Origin: Drosophila persimilis
Lineage: Eukaryota > Arthropoda > Insecta > Diptera > Drosophilidae
Length of the DNA: 64,000 bases
NCBI RefSeq assembly: GCF_003286085.1
Contig: NW_020825288.1
Location: forward strand, 7,440,001 to 7,504,000
Direction: 5' to 3'
Each line of letters opens with the position of its first letter. Position 1 is the first letter of the stretch. The notes under the pieces were generated by a model that had not been told where the DNA came from, made no database searches, and saw only the letters and a program-made list of their open reading frames with translations. Below, piece by piece: positions 23,691 to 37,987 of the stretch. Both the position numbers and the translations under genes were made by a program.

Positions 23691-26600
23691 ACATTTGTAT
23701 TGGCAAGGGTTCTTAACCCTGGCTTAAGAGCCCACTCCAACCCACTGAATACTTTACCATATTTCATTATTCAATATTCTTCACACAAAACTCAGATTAC
23801 TTAAAGAACTCCCTACTCCACTTCCGCCATCCTTATCTATATAATAGGTGAATACATACCTACATAACCCCCAAAATTGCAGTTGATGTCTGTGACATTA
23901 TCCAATATTTATCAAGCACCAGGGCCCCCGCACAACACAATTTAATTTAGCAGGGACCACGACCAGGGCTTGGTGACAATTTTAAATCAATTTGCTTATT
24001 ACAAAATGCCATCGGTCTTCTCCGGACGGACGAGATCCCAAAGCCCAGGAGGCCAACACAACACGCAAATATGCAAATGCTGCAGAAGGCCAAAATGCAG
24101 AATGGCAAATGTCGATTTGGCCCATAGAAATGCGCACACATATTGTTCGAGTATGTACATAAATATACATATTTAATCTATTTAATTAAAACTCCATTAT
24201 TAGCATTTATTAAGCATGCGATGGGTCTGTGTCTGCATCTGAGTCTGGAGGGAAGGACAAAAAAGATTTCTGCATTTCATTTGACAGGCCAGACATTTGT
24301 CATCGGTACTCGGGGACGGCCTGCAACACTCTCCACGGAAAAACTCATTATTTTAATTAACTTTCTCTTCAGCAAAAAAAGAGCACACATTCGTGTGGCA
24401 GCGACAAAGCCAATAATCGAAACATAGCGAATGCTTTCCGATTTTTTTGTTGTTTTTTTGCGATTTTGCTGCATTTCTTGCCAATGGCCTGACAAGGGAA
24501 ACCGAAAACCCCAACCAAATGAAACGAAACAACAACCAATCCGTATCCGTATCATACCATACCATAACAGATACAACTGCCTCTGCTCTGCTTCGATTGT
24601 GGGATTGTGGGCTGCTGTCCTTTATCCTGCTAAATCGCATTACTAACCTGTCATGTGAAATGTCAACCGTAAAGCGTCCGCTGATTGTTAATTTCACTTT
24701 TATTACCACGCCATCGCCGGCTCCTCATTGTTGTTGGCCCTGTTTCTGTTTCTGTTGCAGCCGTTACACCGCCATCGCTTCGGATCGCTGCCGCACATTG
24801 TCCGCCATTGGCCACCATTGGCCAATTGTCAATGGCTTTGTCTTCTGTCGCCGCTTTAGAGCCTCATAGAAGGACTTCCAGTGGAAAGTCAATGCTCTAA
24901 ATGGGCATAGAGTTGTTAGCCGGAATGGCTGCGATGACTTTCAGTTTGGAGCTTTGGAGCTTTGGGGCTCTGGCGAAGATTGGCAGGTTCAGTGAGACAT
25001 TTGCCCATTGTTTCGACCTGTTGGCGTGGGCCGCCCATAATCGTCGACTAGTGGGTGATAATCTAAATGGATTAGCTACCCGATAAGGGAGCTCTATTTA
25101 GGGAATTGTGAAAGGTACTAGTAGATGATGGAGTGCATCGTACTTATGGGAGGGCCATTTACATAGAAGTTTACTTATTTGGCTGTAATTATCGACAATT
25201 GGGATGTAGAGAAAACTGTCTTCAGTTGGTTGCAAAGTATACCTACATTCATTAGTAAAAAGTACCAATTTTGTTTGTGTTTTGTAGTGAATAATGGCAA
25301 AAAAATGGAAAATAACGAAGATGTACGTGTGAGCAAGTCGTATATTTGAAATGCCATGGTCTAGGGATTCTCAGCTTAGTTTCTTATGTGTTTGTTTCTT
25401 CAATTAATTGCATGAACTAGTTGTTACAACTGTCCAATCTCAATCTCGAAAATAGCACCTTTTTCTGGCAAACAATCTTTGGTTCTAGATACTTATATTA
25501 CCAATTGAAATTTATTAAAAATCTACTCGTTTTCCATTCAATTTACAATTATTATATCTTAGATTTTCACTTTATTTCCGCTTCATTTGCTTGATGGTAA
25601 TGTGTCACCTATTACCCTTTGTCCCAGATGAAAAAGACCAACTCTGGCCAAGCAATCAAGTCACAACAAGCACTCACACACGTACCAAACAGGAGTTGGA
25701 AAGAGGGGGCAAAGAGCCACAATGAGCATTTGGTCAATTGTCTCGTTTACAAATTGCCCGCAGTCCCGAGCGGAGCTCATTTTCATAAATGCAACGCGAG
25801 TGGTGGCGACCTCCACTCTGGGTCTGGGATGGGCTGCGTTGCCAACATTCCCGGATACCTGCAGCACTATCCACTATCCACTCCTCACACTCCCTTCCAG
25901 TGCCATTATCCAGGCACTATCCCACCACAACTACTGCTCCACTCTCATTCCGTGCGGCGGCGTCTGTCACTGGCTATTCCCAAAGGTGCAAACAAAGTGA
26001 TTATACTTAGCTATTGTTCCAACTTGCTGGGGGATTGGTTGGCGATGGGGATGGGATTGGAATTGGGACTGGGAGTGGGAGTGGGAATGGATTGGGTTGG
26101 GGAGTGCGTGCAGAGAGCGGGCAGTTTATTAATTGAAATGTTAGTGCAGCAGCAGGAGCAGTCATGGGAGCAACAGAAGCTACAGAGCAGCTCCTAAATA
26201 ATAGATTTGTATCGAGAATTGCGGCCAAGTAGATATGGATACAGATACATGAAGTCAGATATTTGATGCTCATTAAGTTAAGTGGTTTTAGTTTTTCCCC
26301 AGCTACAGTCACAGTCACTGCCACAGCCACCCGCCCATCCGGCATGTCCCCCCCCCCATCCACTCGCTTTTGCAATTTATGTAGTTCTTAGTCTCTCCCT
26401 CTCTTTCCCTCTCTCTGTGTGTGGGGGAGCTGCTTCGAAGTTGGAGCCAAACTCCGTGTTGGAGGCGGCACGGCGGCTCACCAAAGAGGTTTTCCCGAAG
26501 ATGAATTGGGGCTCGTTTATTTTGAGCGCTCTGTCGCCGCAGTGGGTCGCGTCGCCGGGTCCCCGAACTGATTCGATATTGGACATTAGCTCAGAGTTCC

Positions 26601-28904
26601 AGATTCGTGACTTTTGTGGCCTTTGTCTTCCCACTGAAAGAGCCCTCTCTGAATCCCACTTTTCGGATCTTTCTTTCTTTTCGAAGGGGGGTGGGTGGAA
26701 GGGGGTTTTTTGTGTAAGGTGCACATTAGTAGTAATTTTTAATGGTTTACTTTTTTGTCCAGTCCTCCACTTTGTTCGTGGACGCTGTGAACGGTTTTTT
26801 ATTTAAATTCTTTGTCGTTTCTACGATTTTAGTGGTTTATTATTTAAATGAGTTTTTAGGTTCTTTCTCTCTCTTTCTTTGTTGGAGCCCCTCAGGCCTG
26901 AGATGTTTCGTTGTTCGAATTTAATCAATTTGATTTATTCTCCTCTTTCATATTGTGTTGAAAATATTGTTCAAACGCATTGTCTCCACCGCCTATCCAT
27001 ATCCCATACAAAACCCATATCGCATGGCATTCTACACGGAGTTTTGTTCGAGGGGGGAGTACAGGAAGGGGTAGGAATTACCATAAGCAGAGAGGGCTTA
27101 GTTTTTCTCGGAGTCTGTGAAGAGCTTTCGATGATGGGGGACATTTTTGGAAAGATTTCGAATTTCAAAGCCAAGAAGAGATTGCATTTCTTAACGCGTC
27201 GATTTATGGCTCTTTGCTGCTGACAGGGGCGAAAAACAGTAATTGGAGACATCTTTGGATTTTGTAGGATACAAGACATAAGAAAAGTATACAACAATAC
27301 ATAAGATAGTTGAAATGGGATTAGTACAGACTCATTTCTTGTAAATCAGTTAAGGTATATATAAGATTCAGTTCAATATCAGCTCAAGAGTTGTAGAACC
27401 ATCGAAAAGGAATTAGCAATGGGATTCAGGGGGTGATTTAAGGGGTGTTTGTCTTACAGACATCATATCTTAACTATAGACAAATTGAGTCAAATAGATC
27501 AGGTTAAAATACATTTGGTTATCGCCAATATCGATTGACTGCAGTTGTCGATTCATGTCACATTCAAACTGAATCGAATTACATTCTTATCGAAAACTGT
27601 CATTTATAATAGCTAAAGAGCTATTCAACTTTCCAATGGGATCTGACAGTTAATGTAGTTTTCTTTTTAAAACAAGTTAATTATTGAATAATCCACATGG
27701 AATGGAAATAATCTAATAAAGTAAAGTATTTATACACAAATTTTAATCATTTATTGGAAGGACAACAGGAATGTTTCAAGAGGACTTTGAGTACTGTTAA
27801 ACCTTGAGGAAATATATTTTCATTTCCAATTTCCATCATCTTCATCGAGATTTCCACTGTTCATTTAACTTCTGGGGTCTTTCCCCCCGATTGCTGGCTT
27901 ATCAATTGCAACTAACAAGCCTAACCAGCTACCACAAACACGGCCAATACAGGCACCACACCCACCAGCCAACCCAAGTCGAAAAAGTTATCTTTATGGT
28001 CAAAATGCAATCGTTAAGGAACACAAACAGAGAGGAGACAGAACCCGACCGAACCGAACCGAACCACACCCCAGAGTCCGAGTCCGAGTCCGAGGCTTGC
28101 AGTCAGCCCACTTTTGTTGATGAGAAATTACATTTGAACTGCGAGCAGCAGATGCCAATCTTATTAATGTTGTTAGTAGTTTCAGGCCATGCCAATGCCT
28201 TGTCGACTAGCCAACATTTTTGCATACAACAGCAGCAACAACAACAAGAGAAGGAGGAGGCCCATCAGACACAGCCACAGCCACGGGAATCAGCATCGGG
28301 ATCCCCCCGACCAGGCCAAAATGTATCAAATTTCAATGCACAATCATCACAATCAAAAAATAAAAATTCTGAAATCAACTTTTCTCTGCCTCGGCCAGAG
28401 CCTCGGACTCCCAGTCCGATGGGGCCTGGTGGGGTGGGGGGGAAATGTGGAGTTGGAGAGTCACACTTGGCATTTGCTGCTGATGTTGCTGTTGCTGTTG
28501 CAGCTTGTTGTTGGTAATATAAGATACGAAATCAAAAATACATCATTGCCAACAAGCAAAGGCTGCAAGACTACAACAACAGCCCCCGAGAGAGAGGAGA
28601 GTGGAGAGAGGAGAGTCTGTAGTGCGAGTATTCAAGTTGAAGTCCAGCTCTCTTTCGCTCCCACTCCATGGCCAGCCAGAGTTGCAGCCTCAGTCTCAGA
28701 CCCGGACCAGCCCCAGACCCAGACCCAGGTCTCAGTCCAGCTCCAGGACCACGTTGATTGTATGCATGTTTCGCTTTTCTTTTCGCCGCGCGCTAAATGA
28801 AGTAAGCAAACGTTGATTACATGGCCTCAAGTGTGCGCCTCCCAGAGGATGGGGATCGGGGGAGGGAGAGAGAGAGAGAGAGGTGGTGCTGGGGATCGGG
28901 ACTC

Positions 28905-28927
28905 CTCGTCGTCGTCGTCGTCGTCGT
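28905..28927. repeat. (GTC)n microsatellite
   Basis: About seven GTC units between CTC and a T run. Non-coding context. Confidence 0.85.
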
Positions 28928-31900
28928 TTTTAATGATGACTTCAAATGAGACGCTGTTTATACGTTTCTCATGCAGATACAGCCAATCTGCAGAGTTTGG
29001 CCAAAAGGCTGGCCATAATAGACTTGATTTTTGTCTGATTAAACGAATGTTTGTTGTCCCTCTAGCTGTCGTTCCGCGGATTGCAGGCTGGGCAGCCCCC
29101 AGGGGCTGCCGGGGGGTGCCGTAGAAGTGTGTTAATTTTTAATTAGAGTTGTACTGTTATTTGTTGTAGTTGTCTGGCAGGCTGATCAGCATAAAAGGGT
29201 TAAGAATGCAATTGACTTTGGCTCGCCCTCTTGACTTCACACAGCCGCCATACAATTTGCAAATGCAACGAGACACGAGTCGAAGTTGGAGTCGGAATCG
29301 GAATCGGAGTCAGAGAGTAGGGACAACAACATCGACAGGCCGGAGACAACCATATAAGGTGGGGCCGCAACACCAGCCCCAACAACCAGAACTGCAACAG
29401 CAACATCAACAGCGGCGACAACCTCCTCTTTACAACTAACATGTTCTTAATTACAATGAAGCAACGCTGAAGGTGAGGATGAGGTGAGGCCGAAAGCAAA
29501 CGACTTCGATTCGGTACACTTTGATCTAGGCTCGGGAGCAGAGGACGGGCCAGGACCTGGACCCTGGACCGTGGAACCTGGAACCTGGATCCGAGCCATA
29601 TTGCACTCCTATTACTATTATTATTATTGGGCAGCACTCGACTCACTTCACTCCGGCCATGATATGCAAATAAATAAACAAGAAAACACTCTGAAGGTGG
29701 AGGAGAATTGACAAGCTCATAAACTCATGGGCTCGCGCCTCAAAGAAACTCAATCTGTTGGCCACAAATGAAAACGCAATCATATTTTATGTATGAGCCT
29801 GACAAACGAAAGAAGGAAAGAAAAAAGAGAAGGAAATCAGCGCGAAAAACCAACTGAAACCAAAGATATACATGCGAAAAATACAATAAACTGAATTGAG
29901 TCCCTCAGTGTTTCTCCGCCCCTCCCCCGTTCCTCACATGTGGCGTTGCTGTGGTCATGGTCTCGGAGATCTCGCCGGATTGTGTGCCGCAGATGTTTTG
30001 GTCACTTCTGGCAGGGTGTCTCGATGCAAAGTGACGCCACAATAAACATTAATCACAATTACCAGCTGATGTCATAATGTAAAGCAGGGGGAAAGGAATG
30101 GATGTAGGGAAAATGGTGCTTCAAATGAGTTGTCAGACATGATACGGTACCATTAGATGGTATCATTACTAGATGAGTACTTGTAAGTACGAGTATGATA
30201 GGTCTTGAATCAATTGCCAGCAGTTCTGTCACAGCAAGCATCTCGGATCATAGGTGAAAAATCATTAATAACAATCCCTTGCCATTCTCCAGATCTTTCA
30301 TAGATCTACAACTATTAAACTTCGAGATCTACCCTCAGAGATAAGTTCTCAATTTCCATTCCAAGAATTTCTTTAACCCTTGAAGAAGGGTTCCATTTCT
30401 TGAATTCTCAAAGAAAGTTCCTCTAAAAACTGCAACCCAATAGGTTACAATTTTATAATTTTCTCATGTTCTTGTTCTCAACTTCGAATTCTCATTATCT
30501 TGAGTCACCCTGCCCGGCTCTTGTGGGGCGCATTTGCCTGCAACGACGGCTTGACGACGGCGACGGCCACTCCAACGAAGACAACGAAGGCGAAGGTGTT
30601 AAGTTATGGCACAGTCCGCAACTACACAGCTGGGCATCCAATTTGGCCATGGATATGAATGTGGCCCACCACATGCTCCTGGGGAGGCACCTCTGCCCCG
30701 CCGCCTGGTCCACCGTCTTGTGCAGAAATTAAGCATCAGCATCACATTTCGCATTTGCCAGAACGGAGAAACATTCCAATGGCTATGGCTCTGGGTGGTT
30801 CCATTGCCGCACGGACTTAGGGCTACAAAGGGGGTGGGGTGGGGGAAGAGCAAACCACACGCCCTGTTTTGGGCGAGCTACGCGATTTGATTTATTGCCC
30901 ATTGTCAAATTATCCTTGATAAGTCATTAATATACTTTTACCGCCACTCGACCCCGCTCCTGATTCGGCTATGCATCCGTTTGTGTTTTGGGTTTTGTTT
31001 TTTGTGTTTTTGGATTTTGACATTTGACTTTTGTCTTCGAACTGGGGCCCCCGACACTTTCGATTGCTCCAATTCACATGGCCATAAAAACTGCGGCTAA
31101 GTAACCGCCGTCCCAGCTCCGCCACAACAAATAATTTATGTCTTTACAAGCTCTCAAATGAAGTGGCAAATTCACACTTTTAGACCAGGTCCCACTGCCA
31201 GTTGCAGTTCCAGTTGCAGGCCGTAAAAATGTAATTGTCTGGGCACACACACACAGACAAGCACTGAATACGGGTAACATCATCATAAAAAGCAATTCAC
31301 AAATCATAAATATAAATGAATTTCGTGTGGAGGAGCAATCCAATTGCATGGCCCAGCCACAGCCATAGCCACAACGATCATCGATCCATTTCGCATACAA
31401 TAAAGCAATCTGATTTTCGTATCATAAACTTAAAATGATCTCTCCTAGCCCCTGCTGGAGAGATCTGCTCTATCCATATCCCGGTAACCACCGTGATATC
31501 CGAACATTTGCTTTGTGCCAGCCGTAAATCTTCGCTGGTCCCAGTCCGAGGACTATCAGCATCTCCAGAGACAGAGCCAGAGATGGAGATGGAGACAGAG
31601 AGAGAGAGAGCGTGAATCTCTCTGAGGTCCAGCCTCGACGGCCCGGACCGGCAGTGTTTGCGCATGCGCACGCGTTCGGGTTCGAGTTCGCCGGCGTTGA
31701 TAGATTTATGGCGCCAAATAAAATGCCTTAAGACAACAAGCCAAATCAGCAGACCGCGTCTCGGCTCGGCTCAGCTCGGTCTTAGGATCGGTTGGGAAAC
31801 AGCAGCCTGAGGGGCAGCCTTGGATGCAGAGGCAACTGGTTAATCAAATAGTAAATGCGAGAAGAGTGCAGTAAAACATGATCATTGACGATTTGTGGCC

Positions 31901-33427
31901 ATCTAGCAGGTCTATAAATTGCTGGGCATATTAGCTATGCACTCGATTCCCAAATAGAAACTATTATTATTCTTGGATAAGGAGAACGACGGTCCCCATT
32001 CGCACAGAGAACCCATCAAATAAATTGAATAGCCATAGAAAATGTAGTGCAGCCCAAGTAAACCACGTACTCAAGTTCTTGTGAGACATTTAAGTATCAA
32101 AAACCGGAACAGGGTAGCAGGGTACCAGCCTGCGAGTGCATTCCCATGACCAGCCAACCGACACGCCCCAAAATCCAATCTAATCACTTAGTGGATGAAT
32201 CGCGGGCACGCAATTTGCAAATCGCCTTCATGATCGCGCCACAATAATTCCTTCGATACGATAATTAGTCGCAATGCGATTATAAAACATTTCCCAGACC
32301 CAAACTGGGGCCTGGGACTACGACCGAGGAGTCTCTCTCGCTCTCTCTCTGCAGGCGGAGGACACTGCGCATGAGTAACGCGCCGCCAAGTCAAGATTTA
32401 TGGGCTGACGCTGGGGCACTGTCGAATGGGTCTCTGGGACTAAGACAGAGACTGTGACTGGGCCCAGGGCAGCTGGAGCTCCATTTGCATTTTGGCTTGG
32501 GGTTTTGGGGCCCCCTCTCGATGGCGACACCGTTGATGTCCAAAGATCTTAACCGCTCAGCGCTTTGCTCTAGGCATGAGCGCTCGCTCTCGTAATTTAT
32601 GCGCTCTGATCGTTGACATAATTGCATTCGAGGGGGGGTCTCTGGGGGGCTGCTCCGCTAGCAAATTGATTGAAAACTTACAACAAAATCAACAAAGTTC
32701 GACAAAAATAAAAAGAGAATAAAGGCCCGTTGAGCGACATGCAACGCGTTGCAGGCCGAACAATTTTTATGAAAAATAATTACACCTTTGTACTTTGTCA
32801 ATCAAGGCAAACGCGGGTCTGCGACAACAGACAACATGCTGAAAAATCGCTACAACATTTCATTGAGTCAACACAAATGGGCCAGGCTAACTGACTCTGA
32901 CTCTGGCTCTGCCTCGGATCTGACTGGCTGGCTGGTTGGCTGGCTGCCTGCCTGAGTGCTGACTGACTGGGCGAGCGAGCCACGTAAATCTCATTTGAGC
33001 CTCTACTGACATGTCGCAGGATTAAGTTGTCAATTGGTTCAGCCCTGGTTGGGCCCCCGTCCCTCATCGCTCGTCCCCGTGCCCGTCGCACTTCCTTTCC
33101 GGGCGGAGTGCAAAAATATTGAAATTATGTTGTGTGTGTGTCTGTGGACTGGGGGCTTAGTTGCAATCTCAATACAATGATCGCATTTTGATGGATTCCC
33201 CCTTGATTTACGATGCGGCAACCAGTTAGTCTTGGACCCGAGCCACGACCAACAATTAACGAGCCTCATTTTAGGTGTTGCCTGCCACAGACAGAGGCCT
33301 CTCCCTGTCTCGCTCTCTCTCGCTCAGTCTCGCTGTGGAACCCCTCCTTCTCTGACAGGACAGGGACCTGGGACATGCTGCCAATAAAGATAATTTATGT
33401 ACATTCAAAAGTGTGATGGGTGTGTGT

Positions 33428-33430
33428 GGT

Positions 33431-33461
<31 letters not shown>

Positions 33462-33462
33462 T
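33428..33462. repeat. (GGCT)n microsatellite
   Basis: About eight GGCT tetramers. Further scattered GGCT copies occur near 32920-32950. Confidence 0.9.
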
Positions 33463-34204
33463 GGGTTTTGTTGGTTCGAGCCCCACTGATTAGTCCAGGC
33501 CTCGCCAGGGCCCTGCTCTGGTCTGTCTGCCGTCTGACCAGGCTCTGTCTGTGGCTATAAGTCAATTAGTTGGCTCTTTGCCGATAAGATTGGCAAATAA
33601 GATGCAATTGATTTGGCTGGATAATTTTGGGGCAGCGAACGATACAGGGGCTTAAATGGAAGACGCTGGGGTATCCAAGGAAGTGGGGAAGCACCCGGAT
33701 AGGATGATATTAGGGAAGCTATGGCAGAGAGGCATTTAAGGATATAATTGAATTGAAAGAAGTTTGCAGGAAAATAGGTAAAATCTTATGCAGGAACCAA
33801 AGAGGAAAAAAACTATTAAAAATAAATGTAAAAAAAGGTGATGAAAAATAAAGAAAAATAGCCAAGATTGCAAAAGCCATTAATCATACAAATTCATCAC
33901 AATTTCGATTAAATGAAAATAAACAAAAATCGTTTGCTGGGAAAACTTTACAATTTCCATCATGGAACGTGGAGCCCATGTAGCCTTTCTGTTGTGTCAT
34001 TTATACGTTACCAATATCCATAAACATAATTGCACACGCGATGCCATAAAATTGGCCAACCAGCGGGTGCGGCAGCAGGGGGAGCGGCAGCAGGGGGAGG
34101 CATGGTGGAAGTTGCACCGTTTTTGCATGCATCATGACAATGATGCAAGCTGTCAACTTCCCGCGGTGTTCATAAAAGTCTTGTTTTGTTTGATTGCTGC
34201 ATGG

Positions 34205-34238
34205 CACACACACACACACACTCACACACACACACACT
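34205..34238. repeat. interrupted (CA)n microsatellite
   Basis: CA repeats broken once by CTCA, with further CA-rich words to 34267. Confidence 0.9.
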
Positions 34239-37200
34239 TGCAGCAGACACCCACACACGCACACACTGAATGGCATATGGCATTTGGGTGTGGGAGTTGC
34301 ATTGCATTTGCATTGTTATCGCTCAGATACGGGCTGTGTGTTCGGCCAGAGACCCCGAGTGGAGTTCCATTTGTAGATTCTGGTTTTTGTGGCGCTCCAT
34401 CTACCATTCCCCATACCCCATACCCCCATTCCCCTGCCACATCCAGCGAATATCTATCAACTGTACATTCCTGTTGCATATTTGTGTTGCAGCAGCAGCA
34501 GCACTTATCACTTCATTGCAGTTTTATGATGCGTCAAAATTGATGCTTAACGGTTTTTCGCGTTTGCGCCGCATTTAGAACGCGTCCGACGACTGTTGAC
34601 GGTTCTGTCTGTCCGGCTATCACTCTCTGGCATGTGCTGGCATGTGCACGAGTGTGTGTGTGTGTCTAGACCTGGTCATGACCATGGCCATGCAATGAAT
34701 TTGATTTTGATGTTGATGTTGATTTGCCCGCTGCCAATGGCTGCTGTCGTGGCCCGTTTGTCCGCTGATTGGATGTGGCACGTTTAGAGTGCAACTGTTG
34801 CATGTGCGCAATTTCCCATTTTTATCACATTCTGGTGGCTGCATAGTTTTCGGTTTCTGGTTGGGTTTGCGTTGAGTTACTCCACTAATTGAATGTTGCC
34901 TCGAAAAATAATAGAGATCAAAACGGATTGAAAAGGACATGTATCTGTATCGAGATCTCTTTATTTGTAAGTTGTTTCTGGGTAACAAATGTAAGGCTAT
35001 AATCTGAATAATATGGCATATAACGCCATATCATGTCATGCCGATCTTGTGGTCTCATTTCGAGGGTTCCTTTACAAGAATAGGCATCATAAAAACTACA
35101 ATAAACGCAGAACCATACCTCTTTCAGAATCGATATTCAAAATATGTACATTAAATTTCGACAAATTTTCCTTCCTAAGTATATCTTTATGTAAAGAAAA
35201 CCCCTGTCTATTAGGATCTAAATTTCGAAAACACACCGTCATAATCTACAGATAGAACCAGAAACTCGGCCAAAGACCATCTTCCTTATCTCCGAACATA
35301 TATCTTGAAATTCCTATATCAGGGATTCCCTGCGATGCGGGGGAGTCGGATTTTGTTGTGTCTCGAGCCTAGTCCCATTTTGGTTATATTACGTTTGATT
35401 TTATTACCACTTTTTAGGTGATTTTTATGTTCTAACAACAATTTGAGGGAATTTTAACGACAAAATAACATTGGAGGCAACGAAATGTCTCTGTTTCGGC
35501 GCCTCCTCCCCGATCCACCATTCAGAAGAACTTTTTACGATCTTTTAATTGAATCGTGAACATTTGGTTTCTATACTTTTTGGTGCATTTTTTATGTAAC
35601 TATTTGATTGGGAAAATGAAAATGAGCAGGCAAATGAGGCTATGAAATATGGTTACGATCGAGGGTCCGGCCCGGGAGAGTGAGAGAGCATTAAATATTT
35701 ACATCGCATCGACAACTCATAAAAGCAGGGCATAAAAGACCAAAATTGAGTTACTCTTGCCCAATAATATTGTTATGAACAACAATTAAAAGATCTCGCT
35801 CTCGATGGGATCTGGATCTGGATCTGGTTTGGCAGTCCTCCCTCGAAAGGGACTTCAAGGCGGACCATAGCGTCTGAATTGAGTTTGGGAACAGCTCGAC
35901 AGACAGCTGAAAGTAAAAACTGTACAATTTACACACAACTGCCAAGCATGTGGTGAAGGACAAGGGCAGAAATTACTCAAACAAAATGGTCGTAAATCGA
36001 GAGTTTGACTTCTTGTCGTCAACGACGAAGGAACAAGAACAACCACTAAGCGGATTCAGGTAGACACTTACCCCGAGACTCGTCTGGAATTTCCCCCGAA
36101 AAATGCCCCCTGACTTCGGAGAACTTGGGCACTTACACGATGTCGCTACGTCTGCTCGTAGAGCTCGTAGCCAGAGAGGTTGAAGGTTCAACATAGTAGT
36201 TCGGAGGGGCGCAACCAGAAATTGAAACAAAACAATCAGCGATGCGCAGCAAAGGATGCGTTCTTAATTTCATTTACCCTGAAAACTCACTTTCGCTTTC
36301 CATTACCATTTTGAGATCCTGCCTGGTTGCCTGCCTGCTACACTCCACTCCACTCCATCCATGGCTGCACATGTAAGATGACACCTTACCAGACGCACTC
36401 TGACCTGGAGACACATCCTTTGATTACTCTGGCCAGCTCCTGCTGCACTCGTTAGTCGAGTAGAGAGCGAGAGAGCGACAGAGCCTTGAGTGTGTTGCAT
36501 GCATTTTACGATCGTTTTGTTGCTGTTGTTGCACGGCAGGCTGGATCGTGCAATTTAACACGTAATAGTTTATTTTGCTAATAGAAGGCCAATCATAAAA
36601 GCCAACTTTTATATGCAATTTAAGTGCCCTGCTCTGCCCAGTCGTCCCAGTCGGCCCGGGACTGTCTGTATCAGTATTTCAGCATCAAATTAAATGTTCC
36701 ACACGCAGTCACCCAGACGTTTTACGATCCCACGATGATCGTAAAAATAACATTTCTCCTTGCGTTGGGGCCTGGCTGTGGCTCTGGCGCGGACCCCAAA
36801 AACTGTGGCGAGAAACTTTAGATGAAACGGATGGACAAGTGGCTTTTATGGGATTTCTTTTTCTTTTGCATATGGTTAATTTTAACAGTAGTTTTAGCTG
36901 AACATTTAGATTGCAAATTCGTATTATGGCTGGTATTATGGCCCGAATGAAGACCGATCGCAGATTATCCACGGGGGGAACTGCGTGAGTCAGTTGGCGG
37001 AGCAGAACATTAAAGAGGAATAAACATTCTGGAATCCTTTTTCATCTGCCTGCACTGTGAATGGGTTTGGGGCGGGGGGGACTCAATTAGGAGACCCTGG
37101 AAGGACTATTATTGTACAAATTTTAACTGGAAATATAGCCAAAGGTTGGGCCGCTCCGAAGGGCATTTTTCCTTCGACTTGGGTTGCTGTCGAAATTTTT

Positions 37201-37831
37201 GCTGCAAGTCCCATAAACCAATAAAACCAGTCATCAAATTTTGCATGCCAATAAACCTAAGAAAGGGCTATCAGTACTCGTTCGTAAAGTTAATGTTCCC
37301 ACCCTCAAGAAAAAGGTCTTTGGAATCTTCCCACAGAAGCCGGAGAGCCTGAGGCCCTGCCACGTCACCTGTTGCCTGACCTTTGGTCTTGCTGTTGGAC
37401 CGTTGGGGCAAGGAGCAGTGGGAGGTAGCCCCTTATCAAGCCAAAGCAAACAATCACGTGGGTGACTTACCGAAAAAAAAAGCACGCCTCTAAACAATGA
37501 ATTCAATTCAGGCAGCGTCTGCCTCGTCCGCCTCGTCCGCCCCTCCGAAGTGCCCTTGTTTGGCCACTCTGCCACCCAACGATCGTTGTTATATATATAC
37601 AAATATATATATATCTATACACATGTATGTGTATCAGTGATTGAGCGATCAGTTAAAACGTTTTCTTTCTTATTTTATTTTGTTGTATTTTTTGTGTTTT
37701 TTTTTTTGTTTTTTTGTGAAGTGAAGCAGAATGATTGAGTGGATTTCATAGAGCGACCTGCATGTTCCATTCCATTCTCCATAAAAGGTATTTCCCATGA
37801 TTAGAGGCACAGCGAGCAGAGATAAAAGGTA

Positions 37832-37987
37832 CAGTGCCGTGCGAAACTATAGGGCCGAAATGGGAACACAACAAATAAAATTCAAGTGGATGCAAAATGT
37901 ACTCAAATATCGTATTCCTTAGACTCTAAAAAAGATTTTCCAATACTACCTTTTGGGTTGTTCTACGTACACTTTCGAACCGCACTG
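37832..37987. mobile_element. 156-bp Tc1/mariner-type MITE with TA target duplication
   Basis: The element starts CAGTGCCGTGCGAAA and ends, read on the other strand, CAGTGCGGTTCGAAA. The terminal inverted repeats match at about 15 of 19 positions. It is flanked on both sides by TA (37830-37831 and 37988-37989), the target duplication of the Tc1/mariner superfamily. There is no room for a transposase, so it is a non-autonomous copy. Another TA-CAGTGCG word starts just outside at 37999, possibly a trace of a second end. Confidence 0.75.

Larger units (their letters stand above)
23344..37829. other. gene-free stretch, possibly long 5' intron of an upstream hth transcript
   Basis: No supported exon. 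Contents are the GCGAGTGAGC repeat fragment, low-complexity Gln/Ser/Arg-type frames from CAG/CAA and GAGTCC repeats (28000-28750), the GTC, GGCT and CA microsatellites, and AT-rich spacers. Weak fused acceptor-donor words (for example TTTTTAG before GTGATT near 35416) lack a good pyrimidine tract. If the block ending at 23343 is a first exon, this would be intronic. Confidence 0.55.

Noticed and set aside
27804-28517. Frame of 237 codons on the + strand with Gln and Glu/Ser runs
   Set aside because: Driven by CAG/CAA and GAGTCC repeats. An overlapping frame of similar length on the same strand shows this is simple-sequence effect.
35395-35425. Second possible ratchet site (TTTTTAG joined to GTGATT)
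   Set aside because: The pyrimidine tract is short, no clear branch site is present and GTGATT is a poor donor.
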